Source: Aestuariivita sp. (GTDB lineage Bacteria > Pseudomonadota > Alphaproteobacteria > Rhodobacterales > Rhodobacteraceae). Taken from it: a stretch of 64,000 nt of DNA. The stretch lies in NCBI RefSeq assembly GCF_021404545.1, contig NZ_JAAWWD010000002.1:62001-126000 (forward strand). The letters run 5' to 3'. The first letter of the stretch is position 1. Every line of letters begins with the position of its first letter. The notes under the pieces are model-generated. The model was not told the origin of the DNA. It worked only from the letters and a program-made list of their open reading frames with translations, and made no database searches. The position numbers were made by a program, and so were the translations under genes. Positions 45,571-54,333 of the stretch are shown here, one piece after another.

Positions 45571-46734
45571 ATGAGACATTCCTTCATCGCCCAAAACCCG
45601 TCGGTGCTATGGTTTCTTCTGGCACTGTCCCTCTTTACGCTGGGCGTCACGGTATTGTCCGAAGCCGCCGGCGTTGCGGTGATTTCCACAAGCTTTGTCA
45701 AAACCCTGGGCAAGACGCTGTGCCTGTGCCTGATCGCGGTCGCGATGGATGTCGTCTGGGGCTATTGCGGTATCCTCAGCCTGGGACATTTCGCGTTCTT
45801 CGGGCTGGGCGGCTATGCCATCGGCATGTGGCTGATGTATGCACGCACCGAAGCCATTGTGCTTGATGCGCTGGCGCAGCAGCCGCTCCCGCCGACGCCG
45901 CAGGAGGTGTCCGATGCCATCGGAAACCAGATATTCGGGGTCGTGGGCAGCTCTGAGTTTCCGTGGATCTGGGCCTTTGCCGACACCCTTTATCTGCAAC
46001 TGCTGATGATCGTCGTCATTCCCGGGTTGCTCGCTCTTGTCTTTGGTTGGCTGGCTTTCCGCTCGCGGGTCACTGGCGTCTATCTGTCGATCCTGACACA
46101 GGCCATGACCCTCGCGCTGTCGCTCTATCTGTTCCAGAACGACAGCGGCTTGCGCGGCAATAACGGCCTTTCGGGGCTGCAGAATATCCCCGGCTACGAG
46201 GACACGTCTCAGGCGGTGATCTCCATCGTCTTTCTCTGGGCGTCTGCGCTTGCTTTGGGTGCAGGCTATGTCTTTTTCGCCTGGGTGGTGTCGGGGAAGA
46301 TGGGCAGTGTGATCAAAGGGATCCGCGACAATGAGGCCCGCGTGCGGTTTCTGGGCTACCGGGTAGAAAGCTATAAGCTGTTCATCTTCACGATCACCGC
46401 GATTGTCTCGGCCATCGCGGGGGCGCTCTATTATCCGCAGGCGGGTATCATCAACCCCGGCGAAATCGCCCCGATCGCCTCGATCTATCTGGCGGTCTGG
46501 GTGGCCATCGGCGGACGCGGGCGGCTTTATGGCGCGGTGATCGGGGCGGCTTTCGTGTCGCTTTTGTCCAGCTGGTTCACTGGCGGCGGCGCGCCTGCGG
46601 TCCCGTTGGGGTTCTACACCATTCAATGGACCGACTGGTGGCTGGTGCTGCTGGGTTTGTCCTTTGTGGCGGTAACACTCTTTTTCCCCAAAGGGATCGG
46701 CGGACTCTTTGATTATCTGGTGAGGAAGCCATGA
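45571..46734 (+). CDS. urtC: urea ABC transporter, permease UrtC
   Basis: 387 residues, LivM-like permease with about ten helices. Blocks: MDVVWGYCGILSLGHFAFFGLGGYAIGMWLMY, LSIYLFQNDSGLRGNNGLSG-type region, RDNEARVRFLGYRVESYKLF (cytoplasmic loop contacting the ATPases) and WVAIGGRGRLYGAVIGA. Starts three bases after urtB and overlaps urtD by 4 bp. Confidence 0.94.
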   Translation: MRHSFIAQNPSVLWFLLALSLFTLGVTVLSEAAGVAVISTSFVKTLGKTLCLCLIAVAMDVVWGYCGILSLGHFAFFGLGGYAIGMWLMYARTEAIVLDALAQQPLPPTPQEVSDAIGNQIFGVVGSSEFPWIWAFADTLYLQLLMIVVIPGLLALVFGWLAFRSRVTGVYLSILTQAMTLALSLYLFQNDSGLRGNNGLSGLQNIPGYEDTSQAVISIVFLWASALALGAGYVFFAWVVSGKMGSVIKGIRDNEARVRFLGYRVESYKLFIFTITAIVSAIAGALYYPQAGIINPGEIAPIASIYLAVWVAIGGRGRLYGAVIGAAFVSLLSSWFTGGGAPAVPLGFYTIQWTDWWLVLLGLSFVAVTLFFPKGIGGLFDYLVRKP

Positions 46735-47483
46735 TGAACACGCTTTTGGAAGTTTCCGGCGTTTCGGTCACCTTTGACGGGTTTCGTGCGATCAACAACC
46801 TGTCGATCCAGTTCGCCGAGGCGGAATTGCGCGCCATTATCGGCCCGAACGGAGCGGGCAAGACGACCTTTATGGATATCGTTACAGGCAAAACCAAGCC
46901 CGACGAAGGGCGCGTGATCTGGGGGGAGCGGAACATCTCGCTTCTGGGCCTGTCCGAGAGCGACATCGCCATCCAGGGGATCGGGCGCAAATTCCAGAAA
47001 CCCACGGTGTTCGAGGCGCAAACGGTGCGGCAAAACCTGGCCATGGCGTTGAAGAACCCGCGCAGCCCCTTTGCGGTCCTGATGCACAAAAGAACGCAGG
47101 CAAATGCCGCCCGTATCGACGCAATCGCTGAGCAGATCGGCCTGCTGGACAGTCTGACGCGCATCGCCGGTGAGCTGAGCCACGGCCAGAAACAATGGCT
47201 TGAGATCGGCATGTTGCTGGCACAGGAGCCGCGATTGCTGCTGATCGACGAACCGGCCGCCGGAATGACGGCGGAGGAACGCGAAAAGACAACCGACATC
47301 CTGCGCGAGGCCGCGCGAACCCGTGCGGTGGTCGTCGTCGAGCACGACATGGAGTTTGTCCGGCGCCTGGGCTGCAAAGTGACCGTGCTGCACGAGGGCG
47401 CCGTTCTGGCCGAAGGCAGCCTCGACAGCGTCACCGCCAATCAAAAGGTCATCGACGTGTATCTGGGGCGCGAGCATGCTTGA
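46731..47483 (+). CDS. urtD: urea ABC transporter, ATPase UrtD
   Basis: 250 residues, LivG-like ATPase. Walker A GPNGAGKTTFMDIVTGKTKPDEG, Q-loop region KFQKPTVFEAQTVRQNL, signature LSHGQKQWLEIGMLL, Walker B LLLIDEPAAGMTAEE, H-loop VVEHDMEFVRRLG. UrtD and UrtE form the ATP-hydrolysing pair. Overlaps urtE by 8 bases. Confidence 0.95.
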   Translation: MMNTLLEVSGVSVTFDGFRAINNLSIQFAEAELRAIIGPNGAGKTTFMDIVTGKTKPDEGRVIWGERNISLLGLSESDIAIQGIGRKFQKPTVFEAQTVRQNLAMALKNPRSPFAVLMHKRTQANAARIDAIAEQIGLLDSLTRIAGELSHGQKQWLEIGMLLAQEPRLLLIDEPAAGMTAEEREKTTDILREAARTRAVVVVEHDMEFVRRLGCKVTVLHEGAVLAEGSLDSVTANQKVIDVYLGREHA

Positions 47484-48171
47484 AGTGAGATCGCTGAGCC
47501 TGAATTACGGCCAGAGCCAGATCCTGTTCGATCTTTCGCTTGACGCCGCGGTCGGCGAAATCACCGCCGTCATGGGCAATAACGGTGTGGGCAAGACCAG
47601 CCTGCTCAAAGCGGTTGGCGGACGGCATCCGTTTGCTCGGGGCACACTCCGCGCCGACGGCCGCGCGCTCAACCGACCGACCGCATTCACTGCCGCCCGC
47701 GCCGGCATCGCCTACGTGCCGCAGGGGCGCGAGATCTTCCCGATGATGAGCGTGTTGGAGAACCTTGAAACCGGGTTTGCCTGTCTTCCACAATCCGACC
47801 ACGCCATACCGGACAGTGTCTTCGAGCTTTTCCCGGTGTTGCAGGAGATGCGGGCCCGCCGTGGCGGTGATCTGTCGGGGGGGCAACAGCAACAGCTTGC
47901 CATCGCCCGGGCGCTGATCACGCGCCCAAAGGTTCTTTTGCTGGATGAACCAACCGAAGGGATACAGCCGAATGTGATCCAACAGATTGGCAATGCCCTG
48001 GAAACCTTGAGAAAAGCCGGCACTATGGCAATCGTGCTGGTTGAACAGAACGCCGATTTCGCGTTTCGCCTGGCGGACCGGATTTACGTCATGGAACGCG
48101 GTCGCATAAAACGGGGTGTCGCCAAAAGCGCATATTCCAAAGCGGAACTGCTTGAGGACCTGTCACTCTGA
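47476..48171 (+). CDS. urtE: urea ABC transporter, ATPase UrtE
   Basis: 231 residues, LivF-like ATPase. Walker A GNNGVGKTSLLKAV, YVPQGREIFPMMSVLENL, signature LSGGQQQQLAIARALI, Walker B LLLDEPTEGIQPNVI, H-loop VLVEQNADFAFRLADR. Last gene of urtABCDE. Urease genes often follow; here they do not within the window. Confidence 0.95.
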   Translation: MLEVRSLSLNYGQSQILFDLSLDAAVGEITAVMGNNGVGKTSLLKAVGGRHPFARGTLRADGRALNRPTAFTAARAGIAYVPQGREIFPMMSVLENLETGFACLPQSDHAIPDSVFELFPVLQEMRARRGGDLSGGQQQQLAIARALITRPKVLLLDEPTEGIQPNVIQQIGNALETLRKAGTMAIVLVEQNADFAFRLADRIYVMERGRIKRGVAKSAYSKAELLEDLSL

Positions 48172-48343
48172 GCCGAAAGCAGACCGCCAATCGCACAATG
48201 CAAACGAGGGCCGCGCGCAAAGACAGGCCAGCACCGGCGGAAACGCTGCGGGCAGCCTCCGGGGCCAGAACCTGGGTCAACACCGACAGATCAAAGCGGC
48301 CCATTCCGATCCTGGGACCAGCCGGTGCGGTCGGCACCGCAAA

Positions 48344-48763
48344 TCAGTCCGGAGGCCGGACCAGCGCCTCAAGCGCGGCTTTCACATCCTCGGGCCAAGG
48401 AATGGAGACATGCTTGTCCAGATCCGAGGCCGCCAGAACCTGCGTGCTGGCCCATCGCTTTTGTCCCTTGCAGCTGATCTCATGACGCAGCGTGACCGAA
48501 GAGCGGCCGACCTTCAGAACGGTGACGGCGAATTCCAGCTCTTCGCCGAAAAAGGACGGGCTGGAAAAGTCGCTGGAGATATGGACCGTGGGCGTCCCCC
48601 AGCGCTCCTCCCAGATGATCTTGTGCCAGGGCCAGCCCAGGTGCAGCCAGAACTCCTCGTTTACACCGTTGAGGATATTGAGATAGCTGGGGAAATAGGC
48701 GGTGCCCGAGATGTCGCAATCGCCGAAATTCAGCATACGCTTGGTGCGAAAAGGAATGTCCAT
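48344..48763 (-). CDS. acyl-CoA thioesterase, hotdog fold (4-hydroxybenzoyl-CoA thioesterase type)
   Basis: 139 residues. Hotdog thioesterase pattern: FGDCDISGTAYFPSYLNILNGVNEEFWLHLGWPW at residues ~13-46 (the GDCDISG Asp is the family's catalytic position), VHISSDFSSPSFFGEELEFAVTVLKVG, then QVLAASDLDKHVSIPWPEDV. ATG 48763 has GAAGG upstream. A TTG overlapping the carboxypeptidase stop (48778) could also start it. Substrate unknown. Confidence 0.8.
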   Translation of the reverse strand: MDIPFRTKRMLNFGDCDISGTAYFPSYLNILNGVNEEFWLHLGWPWHKIIWEERWGTPTVHISSDFSSPSFFGEELEFAVTVLKVGRSSVTLRHEISCKGQKRWASTQVLAASDLDKHVSIPWPEDVKAALEALVRPPD

Positions 48764-48774
48764 GTACAGGGCCT

Positions 48775-50244
48775 TCAAAGGGTGTAGAGCGCGCCGAATT
48801 TGGCTTCGAGATAGTCGAGAAGCGGCGCCTCGGCCGGGGCGATGCCGCTGGCTTTCTCAATGATTTCACGCGGGGCATAAAGCCCGCCATGGCGTTGCAG
48901 GTTCACCCGCAGCCACCCGGTTGCATTCTCCAGCACCCCTTGCGCCAGTTGCGCATCAAGATCGGGCAACGCCGTGCGCAACGCACGGTTCAGGCACCCG
49001 GCATAGACATTGCCCAGGCTATAGGTCGGGAAATAGCCGAAAAGCCCCACCGACCAATGCACATCCTGCAACACCCCGTTGGAGGGCTTGTCCACCGCAT
49101 AGCCGAAATCGGCGGCAAATCGGTCGTTCCAGGCGGTTTGCAGATCGGACACGTCCAGATCACCCGCCATCAGAGCGCGCTCCAGATCGAAGCGCAGCAT
49201 GATGTGCAGGTTATACTGCACCTCATCGGCCTCGGTGCGGATATAGCCGTTTTGTACGCGGTTCACGGCGGCATAGAACGCATCGGGGCTGGCAACCCCG
49301 ATATCGCCGAACATCCCCGTCATCTGGTCAAAGAGCCATCCGGTAAAGGCCCGGCTGCGACCCAGCTGGTTCTCATAGATCCGGCTTTGGCTTTCATGCA
49401 CGCCCATCGAGACGCCCTGCCCCAGCGGGGTCAACGCGTAAGCCGGATCGATCCCCTGTTCATAGGCCGCGTGACCCACCTCATGGATGGTCGAGTAAAT
49501 GCAGTTGAACGGGTCCTCCTCGCTGGTGCGGGTGGTGATGCGCACATCCGCGCCCGAGCCTGAGCTGAACGGATGCACCGCCTTGTCCACCCGGCCCCGG
49601 CCCATGTCATAGCCAAAGACCCGCGCCAGGTGCCGCGTCAGCTTCATCTGCTTGCCCGCCGGAAAACTGCCCGAAAGGCCCGCCGGTTGCGGCTGGTCGA
49701 GGATCGCCGCGCGCAAGGCAACCAGCCGGGGGCGCATCGCGTCAAAGATCGCGGCGATCTCGGCGGCGGTGGTGCCCGGCTCGTAATCGGCCAGCATCGC
49801 GTCATAGATATCGCCGCCACCCGCCAGCGCCGCCCCCTCCTCGCGTTTGAGCGAGACGATCTCCTCAAGGACCGGTGCAAAGGCGTCCCAATCCTCATCC
49901 GCGCGGGCCGCGGCCCAGTGGCCCTGCGCCTCGGAGGTGCGCTGCGCCAGCTTGGTCGCAAGCGCCTCGGGCACCTTGCTGGCCCGCTCAAAGCTGCGGC
50001 GGATTTCGCGGATCTGCGCGCGGGCCACCTCATCTTGGGGCTTTGCGGCCTCCAGCCAGTCGCCTACGCGCGGGTCGGTGCGACGCGCATGCAGGATCGC
50101 GGCCATGGCGGCCATCTCCTCACCCCGCTGGGCGGCGGCGCCGCGCGGCATCATGGTTTCCTGGTCCCAGCCCAACCGACCCGAGATCTGGGCAAGGGCT
50201 TCGGTCTGGCGCTGATACGCCATCAGGTCGTCATAGGCTGTCAT
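48775..50244 (-). CDS. M32 family carboxypeptidase (Taq type)
   Basis: 489 residues, normal for M32. A cytoplasmic zinc-dependent carboxypeptidase removing C-terminal residues from peptides. The zinc site is STIHEVGHAAYEQG (HExxH) with the third ligand Glu in GVHESQSRIYENQLGRS, and the M32-specific WDQETMMPRGA lies near the N terminus. Other family blocks are RITTRTSEEDPFNCIYSTIHE and EADEVQYNLHIMLRFDLERAL. Likely cotranscribed with the thioesterase downstream. Confidence 0.94.
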   Translation of the reverse strand: MTAYDDLMAYQRQTEALAQISGRLGWDQETMMPRGAAAQRGEEMAAMAAILHARRTDPRVGDWLEAAKPQDEVARAQIREIRRSFERASKVPEALATKLAQRTSEAQGHWAAARADEDWDAFAPVLEEIVSLKREEGAALAGGGDIYDAMLADYEPGTTAAEIAAIFDAMRPRLVALRAAILDQPQPAGLSGSFPAGKQMKLTRHLARVFGYDMGRGRVDKAVHPFSSGSGADVRITTRTSEEDPFNCIYSTIHEVGHAAYEQGIDPAYALTPLGQGVSMGVHESQSRIYENQLGRSRAFTGWLFDQMTGMFGDIGVASPDAFYAAVNRVQNGYIRTEADEVQYNLHIMLRFDLERALMAGDLDVSDLQTAWNDRFAADFGYAVDKPSNGVLQDVHWSVGLFGYFPTYSLGNVYAGCLNRALRTALPDLDAQLAQGVLENATGWLRVNLQRHGGLYAPREIIEKASGIAPAEAPLLDYLEAKFGALYTL

Positions 50245-50247
50245 GTC

Positions 50248-51570
50248 TCAGGCGTCCTTGATCGAGGTGGCAATGGGATAGGCCGACAAAAACCGCGCGC
50301 GCAGGATCAACACCCACAGGAGCACGGCCAAGAGCTGATGCAGGATCGCGATCTGCCACGGCGCGGCATAGAGCACCGTAACAATACCCAGCACGATCTG
50401 GAGCGCCAGCGCACACATCACCGCGTCAAAGGCAAAGCGCGTCCTGGGATGAGCCGATCTGCGCCCCCTGAGCCAGACGATGATGCCAAAGACCAGCAGC
50501 AGATACCCGGCAACACGGTGAATGAACTGCACCAGCCCTGGGCTTTCGAACACATTGCGCCAGAGCGGCTCCAGCACCAGCGCGCTTTGGGGAAAGATCG
50601 CGCCACCCATCAGCGGCCAGTCGGTGTAACTGCGTCCGGCATCGATGCCTGCAACCAGCGCGCCGATCAGGATCTGCAAAAACGCGAAATGCATCAGCCC
50701 GGTCGCCATGGAAAACGACTTGGCCTCCTTGGCGCGGCGGGCCTGCATCAGGTCCCGCTCGGGCCTGCCCAGCAGAAAGATGTACCAGGCGATAAAACCC
50801 AGGATGACAAAGGCCAGGCCCAGATGCGTGGCCAGCCGGTACGAGGCCACATCGACCACACTTTCGCCGCTGGTCACGCCAGAGGCGACCATCCACCAGC
50901 CGATCGCCCCTTGCAGCCCGCCGAGCAGACCAAGAAACAACAGCCGCGCGGCCCAACCGGGGCTTTTGTGAACCATGAACCAAATCAGCGAAGCGATGAA
51001 GACGCTCAGCCCTGCAAGTTCGATCACCTGGGCAGGATCGTCGGCAAGCAGACCCCGCATACGGGCAACCTCTGCCGCGATGGTGACAGTGGACGCGGCG
51101 ATGGCCACCATCAACGGACGCAACCCATCGCGCCCGGACGGGATCCTGCGCGCGATCAAAAATCCGAAAAATCCGATGGCCCAGACCAGACCGACCAGAC
51201 GTCCCAGTTGCCGGTGGCCCCATTCCCACCAGTAGATGACCTTGAAATCCTCCAATGTCATCCACTGGTTCTGGATCCGCCATTCGTCGATCTGCTGGTA
51301 AAGCGCGAATTCACGTGCCCAGTCCTGCGCGCTGAGCGGCGGGATCGCCCCGGTCAGCGGGCGCCATTCGGTGATCGAGAGACCGCTATCGGTCAGGCGG
51401 GTCAGCCCGCCCACCGCAATCATCGCCACCACCAGCGTGAAAAGCGCCATCAGCCATGCTCGGATCGCGCCGCGCGCGCCCCCCCGGCCCCGGTCAATCA
51501 GTCCTGGCTTGACCCTGGATTTCCGCGTGGGTTCCGAGACTTCCTCGAATATGTTGCGCTTGCTGCTCAT
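50248..51570 (-). CDS. ctaA: heme A synthase
   Basis: 440 residues, eight helices in two four-helix halves (COX15/CtaA type 2). CtaA oxidises the C8 methyl of heme O to make heme A for cytochrome oxidases. Motifs: GGLTRLTDSGLSITEWRPLTGAIPP, EFKLIYWWEW-like DFKVIYWWEWGHRQLGRLVG, YRLATHLGLAFVILGF, AGIDAGRSYTDWPLMGG and QFIHRVAGYLLLVFG. Heme-ligand His residues are seen in EWGHR, ATHLG, FIHRV and ILHQL. ATG 51570 starts the ~40-residue basic cytoplasmic tail. Confidence 0.94.
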   Translation of the reverse strand: MSSKRNIFEEVSEPTRKSRVKPGLIDRGRGGARGAIRAWLMALFTLVVAMIAVGGLTRLTDSGLSITEWRPLTGAIPPLSAQDWAREFALYQQIDEWRIQNQWMTLEDFKVIYWWEWGHRQLGRLVGLVWAIGFFGFLIARRIPSGRDGLRPLMVAIAASTVTIAAEVARMRGLLADDPAQVIELAGLSVFIASLIWFMVHKSPGWAARLLFLGLLGGLQGAIGWWMVASGVTSGESVVDVASYRLATHLGLAFVILGFIAWYIFLLGRPERDLMQARRAKEAKSFSMATGLMHFAFLQILIGALVAGIDAGRSYTDWPLMGGAIFPQSALVLEPLWRNVFESPGLVQFIHRVAGYLLLVFGIIVWLRGRRSAHPRTRFAFDAVMCALALQIVLGIVTVLYAAPWQIAILHQLLAVLLWVLILRARFLSAYPIATSIKDA

Positions 51571-51643
51571 GACGGGCGAACCTTCGTGTGATCGTCTTGG
51601 CGCAGACCCTAGTGCTGCGGGTCGGCGGCGTCCAGCGCAGGCC

Positions 51644-52390
51644 TTACTCGCCACGCTCCTTCCAGCGGACCATCTGTCGCAGAACCCCGTGCAGCATCTG
51701 CACATCCGCCCGCGTGAGGGGCATCCGGCTCCAGAGGTTGCGCAGGTTGCGTTTCATCCCCTCGGCCTTGTGTTCTGGGAAAAAGAACCCGGCCCGGTCC
51801 AGGCGCGCCTCGTAATGGGCGGCAAGGCTCTCGGTATCCTGACCGGTCGCCCAGTCCGATCCGGCCAGTTCGGTCACCTCATGTTCGATCTGTGCGGTCT
51901 GGCGGCGCCATTCATAACCCGTCAGAAGCACACATTGCGCAAGGTTGAGCGACGGAAACTCCGGGTTGACCGGCACCGAGATGATCGCATTGGCCCGCGC
52001 GATATCGTCGTTTTCCAGCCCGGCCCGTTCCGGGCCAAACAGGACGGCAACCTTTTGGCCTTGCGCGAGTTTGCCGACGGTGACCTCCATCGCGCGTTCC
52101 GGGCTGAAAACCGGTTTGGTCAGATCCCGCTGACGCGCGGTTGTGGCAAAGACATAGGTGCACTGGGCAACCGCCTCGGCAGTGGTGTCGTAAATCTCCG
52201 CCTCATCCAGAAGACGTCCCGCGCCGCTGGCCATCACGACGGCCTTTTGGTTGGGCCAACCATCGCGCGGATCGACCAGCCGCATCCGGTCAAGGCCGAA
52301 ATTCCACATCGCACGGGCCGCCGCCCCGATATTTTCGCCCATTTGAGGGCGGACCAGGACAAAGGATGGTTGCAGGCCAGGCGTGGGCAT
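51644..52390 (-). CDS. TrmJ-like RNA 2'-O-methyltransferase (SPOUT family)
   Basis: 248 residues. SpoU/TrmH fold: FVLVRPQMGENIGAAARAMWNFGLDRMRLVDPRDG (motif 1 with Asn/Arg), VAVLFGPERAGLENDDIA (motif 2) and ISVPVNPEFPSLNLAQCVLLTGYEW (motif 3, knot). The C-terminal extension FFPEHKAEGMKRNLRNLWSRMPLTRADVQMLHGVLRQM is typical of TrmJ, which methylates tRNA position 32. ATG 52390 has GCGGAGAT at good distance. Confidence 0.88.
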   Translation of the reverse strand: MPTPGLQPSFVLVRPQMGENIGAAARAMWNFGLDRMRLVDPRDGWPNQKAVVMASGAGRLLDEAEIYDTTAEAVAQCTYVFATTARQRDLTKPVFSPERAMEVTVGKLAQGQKVAVLFGPERAGLENDDIARANAIISVPVNPEFPSLNLAQCVLLTGYEWRRQTAQIEHEVTELAGSDWATGQDTESLAAHYEARLDRAGFFFPEHKAEGMKRNLRNLWSRMPLTRADVQMLHGVLRQMVRWKERGE

Positions 52391-52524
52391 GACGATCTCC
52401 GCTCTCATTCGCGCGCCCGGTCTATGCGGGCGCAGGGGCCAAGGCAAGGCCTGCGCGCGGGGGCATTTTCATCGCGTGGACAATGGTCTAAAGCGGCACT
52501 GCAGCCACAGACAGGACCCGCCCG

Positions 52525-53145
52525 ATGGAGAGCCCAGAACAGCCACAGATCTATCTGATCAGCCCGACGGACTTTGAGCTGAGCTGGTTTCCCGACGCGC
52601 TGGCGCGGGTGCTGGACGGATATCCGATTGCCTGCCTGCGCCTGGATCTGGCGACACGGGACGAAGACCGCATCGCGCGCGCCGCGGATGCCTGCCGCGA
52701 GGTGGCGCATGCCCGCGATGTGGCCCTGGTGATTGCCGATCATGTGATCCTGGCGGACCGGCTGGGGCTCGATGGGGTGCATCTCGGCGACGGGGCACGT
52801 CCGGTGCGCGAGGCCCGCAAGACGCTGGGGGCCGAGGCGATCGTTGGCAGCTATTGCGGCACCTCGCGCCATGACGGGATGACCGCCGGAGAGGCCGGGG
52901 CGGATTACGTCAGCTTTGGTCCTGTGGGCCTCAGCGCGCTGGGCGATGGACATGTGGCGGGACGACAGATCTTTGAGTGGTGGTCGGAGATGATCGAACT
53001 GCCGGTGGTGGCCGAAGGGGCGCTGGACACCGATCTGGTGGCGGAGCTGGCACCGTATACGGATTTCTTTGGCGTTGGCGAGGAGATCTGGCGCGCGGAC
53101 GACCCGCTGGAGGCGCTCAAGACACTCTTGGCCCCTGCGCGCTGA
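52525..53145 (+). CDS. thiamine-phosphate synthase family protein
   Basis: 206 residues, TIM-barrel of the ThiE family. Blocks: IYLISPTDFELSWFPDALARVL, VALVIADHVILADRLGLDGVHLGDGARPVREARKTLG, VGSYCGTSRHDGMTAGEAGADYVSFGPVG and LPVVAEGALDTDLVAELAPYTDFFGVGEEIW. ThiE joins HMP-PP and thiazole phosphate. Several phosphate-binding residues differ from classic ThiE and no thi genes are nearby, so a salvage or TenI-like role is possible. Confidence 0.78.
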   Translation: MESPEQPQIYLISPTDFELSWFPDALARVLDGYPIACLRLDLATRDEDRIARAADACREVAHARDVALVIADHVILADRLGLDGVHLGDGARPVREARKTLGAEAIVGSYCGTSRHDGMTAGEAGADYVSFGPVGLSALGDGHVAGRQIFEWWSEMIELPVVAEGALDTDLVAELAPYTDFFGVGEEIWRADDPLEALKTLLAPAR

Positions 53146-53161
53146 GCACGGGCAAAGGGTC

Positions 53162-53225
53162 CCAGAATTTGATAAATTCTGGCCATTTTCTGTGTCAGAA
53201 AATGCGCGGGTTAGAAAAACACCCG
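53162..53225. terminator. three consecutive hairpins between converging thiE-like and hupE genes
   Basis: CCAGAATTT/AAATTCTGG (53162-53182), CATTTTCT/AGAAAATG (53184-53204) and CGGGT/ACCCG (53207-53225) follow one another with 1-2 base gaps. The first two are perfect stems of 9 and 8 bp with A/T-rich 3' arms. The genes converge here, so these probably stop transcription from both sides. The last hairpin overlaps the hupE stop codon. Confidence 0.55.
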
Positions 53226-54305
53226 TTCTAGAAACCAATAGGCGCCGACCGTGGCAATCCCAACAGAGGCAGGCATCGCGATCCGCACACGGTACCAGGG
53301 CTTTGTCCCGAACCAGGCGCCCACCGCCAGAAACGCAATCGCGATCACGGTCAACTGCCCCAGTTCGACCCCGACATTGAATCCGATCAGCGCGGGCACG
53401 AACTGCCCCGCCGGTAATCCGAACTCCTCAAGCACACTGGCGAAACCCAGCCCGTGCAACAGCCCAAAGCCGAAGATCACCACCGGGCGCCAGGGGCTGA
53501 GCCCTTTGGCAAAAAGGTTCTCGACCGCCACATAGACGATGGACGCCGCAATCAGCGGCTCCACGATGGATCCCGGGATGCTCACAATCCCCAACGCGCC
53601 CAGGGCCAGCGTTACGGTATGGGCCAAGGTAAAGGCGCTCACCTGCCAGATCAGTGGCGCCAGCCGCGTGCTGAGGAAAAAGAGCCCCAGAACAAACAAG
53701 ATATGATCCAGGCCCTTGGGCAGGATATGATCGAACCCCACCGGGATATAGGCGGCAAGGGTCTGCCACCCGCCCCGGGCCGCCCCACCGGCCAGCGGGA
53801 TCGGCTCGGTCACGGCCCCACCTTCGAGATAGCCTGTATAAGGCGCCTCGACACCTTGCTGGCGAAGCACGATGTCGCCCGCGCCGTCGGGCCAGCGCAA
53901 CACCAGCGTGCGGGCCCCATCTGGCACGACACCGGTGAAAAAGAGATGCGAGGCCCGTGGCAGGTCGGGGTTGCCCACAACCGGGATCTCCACCCGGTCA
54001 AGACGCAGCGCGACCGGCCCGTTCGCCTCGACCGACAGCTGCGGCAACCAGGCCTCGACAAAGGCGCGCACCTCAGGGCCAAGCGCCTCCGGCTCCAGCA
54101 CGCGCAAGCCGTCATAGGCATCCGAAAGCGCGCTGTCATTGGTGTTGGCCATCCCGTCCAGGTCGATCCCGGCGACGAACGCCTCTACATTCATCCGCAG
54201 ATCGAGCGTCAGGATCCCGTCCCGTGTCACGAAATCACCGATGGTCGGTGTGACCTCATGGGCGGCTGCCGCCGCCGACCAGAGCATCAACCAGAGGCTT
54301 GACAT
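53211..54305 (-). CDS. HupE/UreJ-family membrane protein
   Basis: About 364 residues. A signal peptide and periplasmic domain (about 25-190) precede six to seven helices. HupE/UreJ_2 blocks: AAYIPVGFDHILPKGLDHILFVLGLFFLS, VSAFTLAHTVTLALGALG, AASIVYVAVENLFAKG, VVIFGFGLLHGLGFASVLEEFG and GFNVGVELGQLTVIAIAFL. Conserved His residues suggest metal (nickel or cobalt) handling, which is inference. ATG 54305 is chosen to avoid overlap with the divergent gene; an in-frame ATG at 54350 is possible. Confidence 0.82.
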   Translation of the reverse strand: MSSLWLMLWSAAAAAHEVTPTIGDFVTRDGILTLDLRMNVEAFVAGIDLDGMANTNDSALSDAYDGLRVLEPEALGPEVRAFVEAWLPQLSVEANGPVALRLDRVEIPVVGNPDLPRASHLFFTGVVPDGARTLVLRWPDGAGDIVLRQQGVEAPYTGYLEGGAVTEPIPLAGGAARGGWQTLAAYIPVGFDHILPKGLDHILFVLGLFFLSTRLAPLIWQVSAFTLAHTVTLALGALGIVSIPGSIVEPLIAASIVYVAVENLFAKGLSPWRPVVIFGFGLLHGLGFASVLEEFGLPAGQFVPALIGFNVGVELGQLTVIAIAFLAVGAWFGTKPWYRVRIAMPASVGIATVGAYWFLERVFF

Positions 54306-54333
54306 CGCCGCCACAACACGCAGCCTGCCCCTT

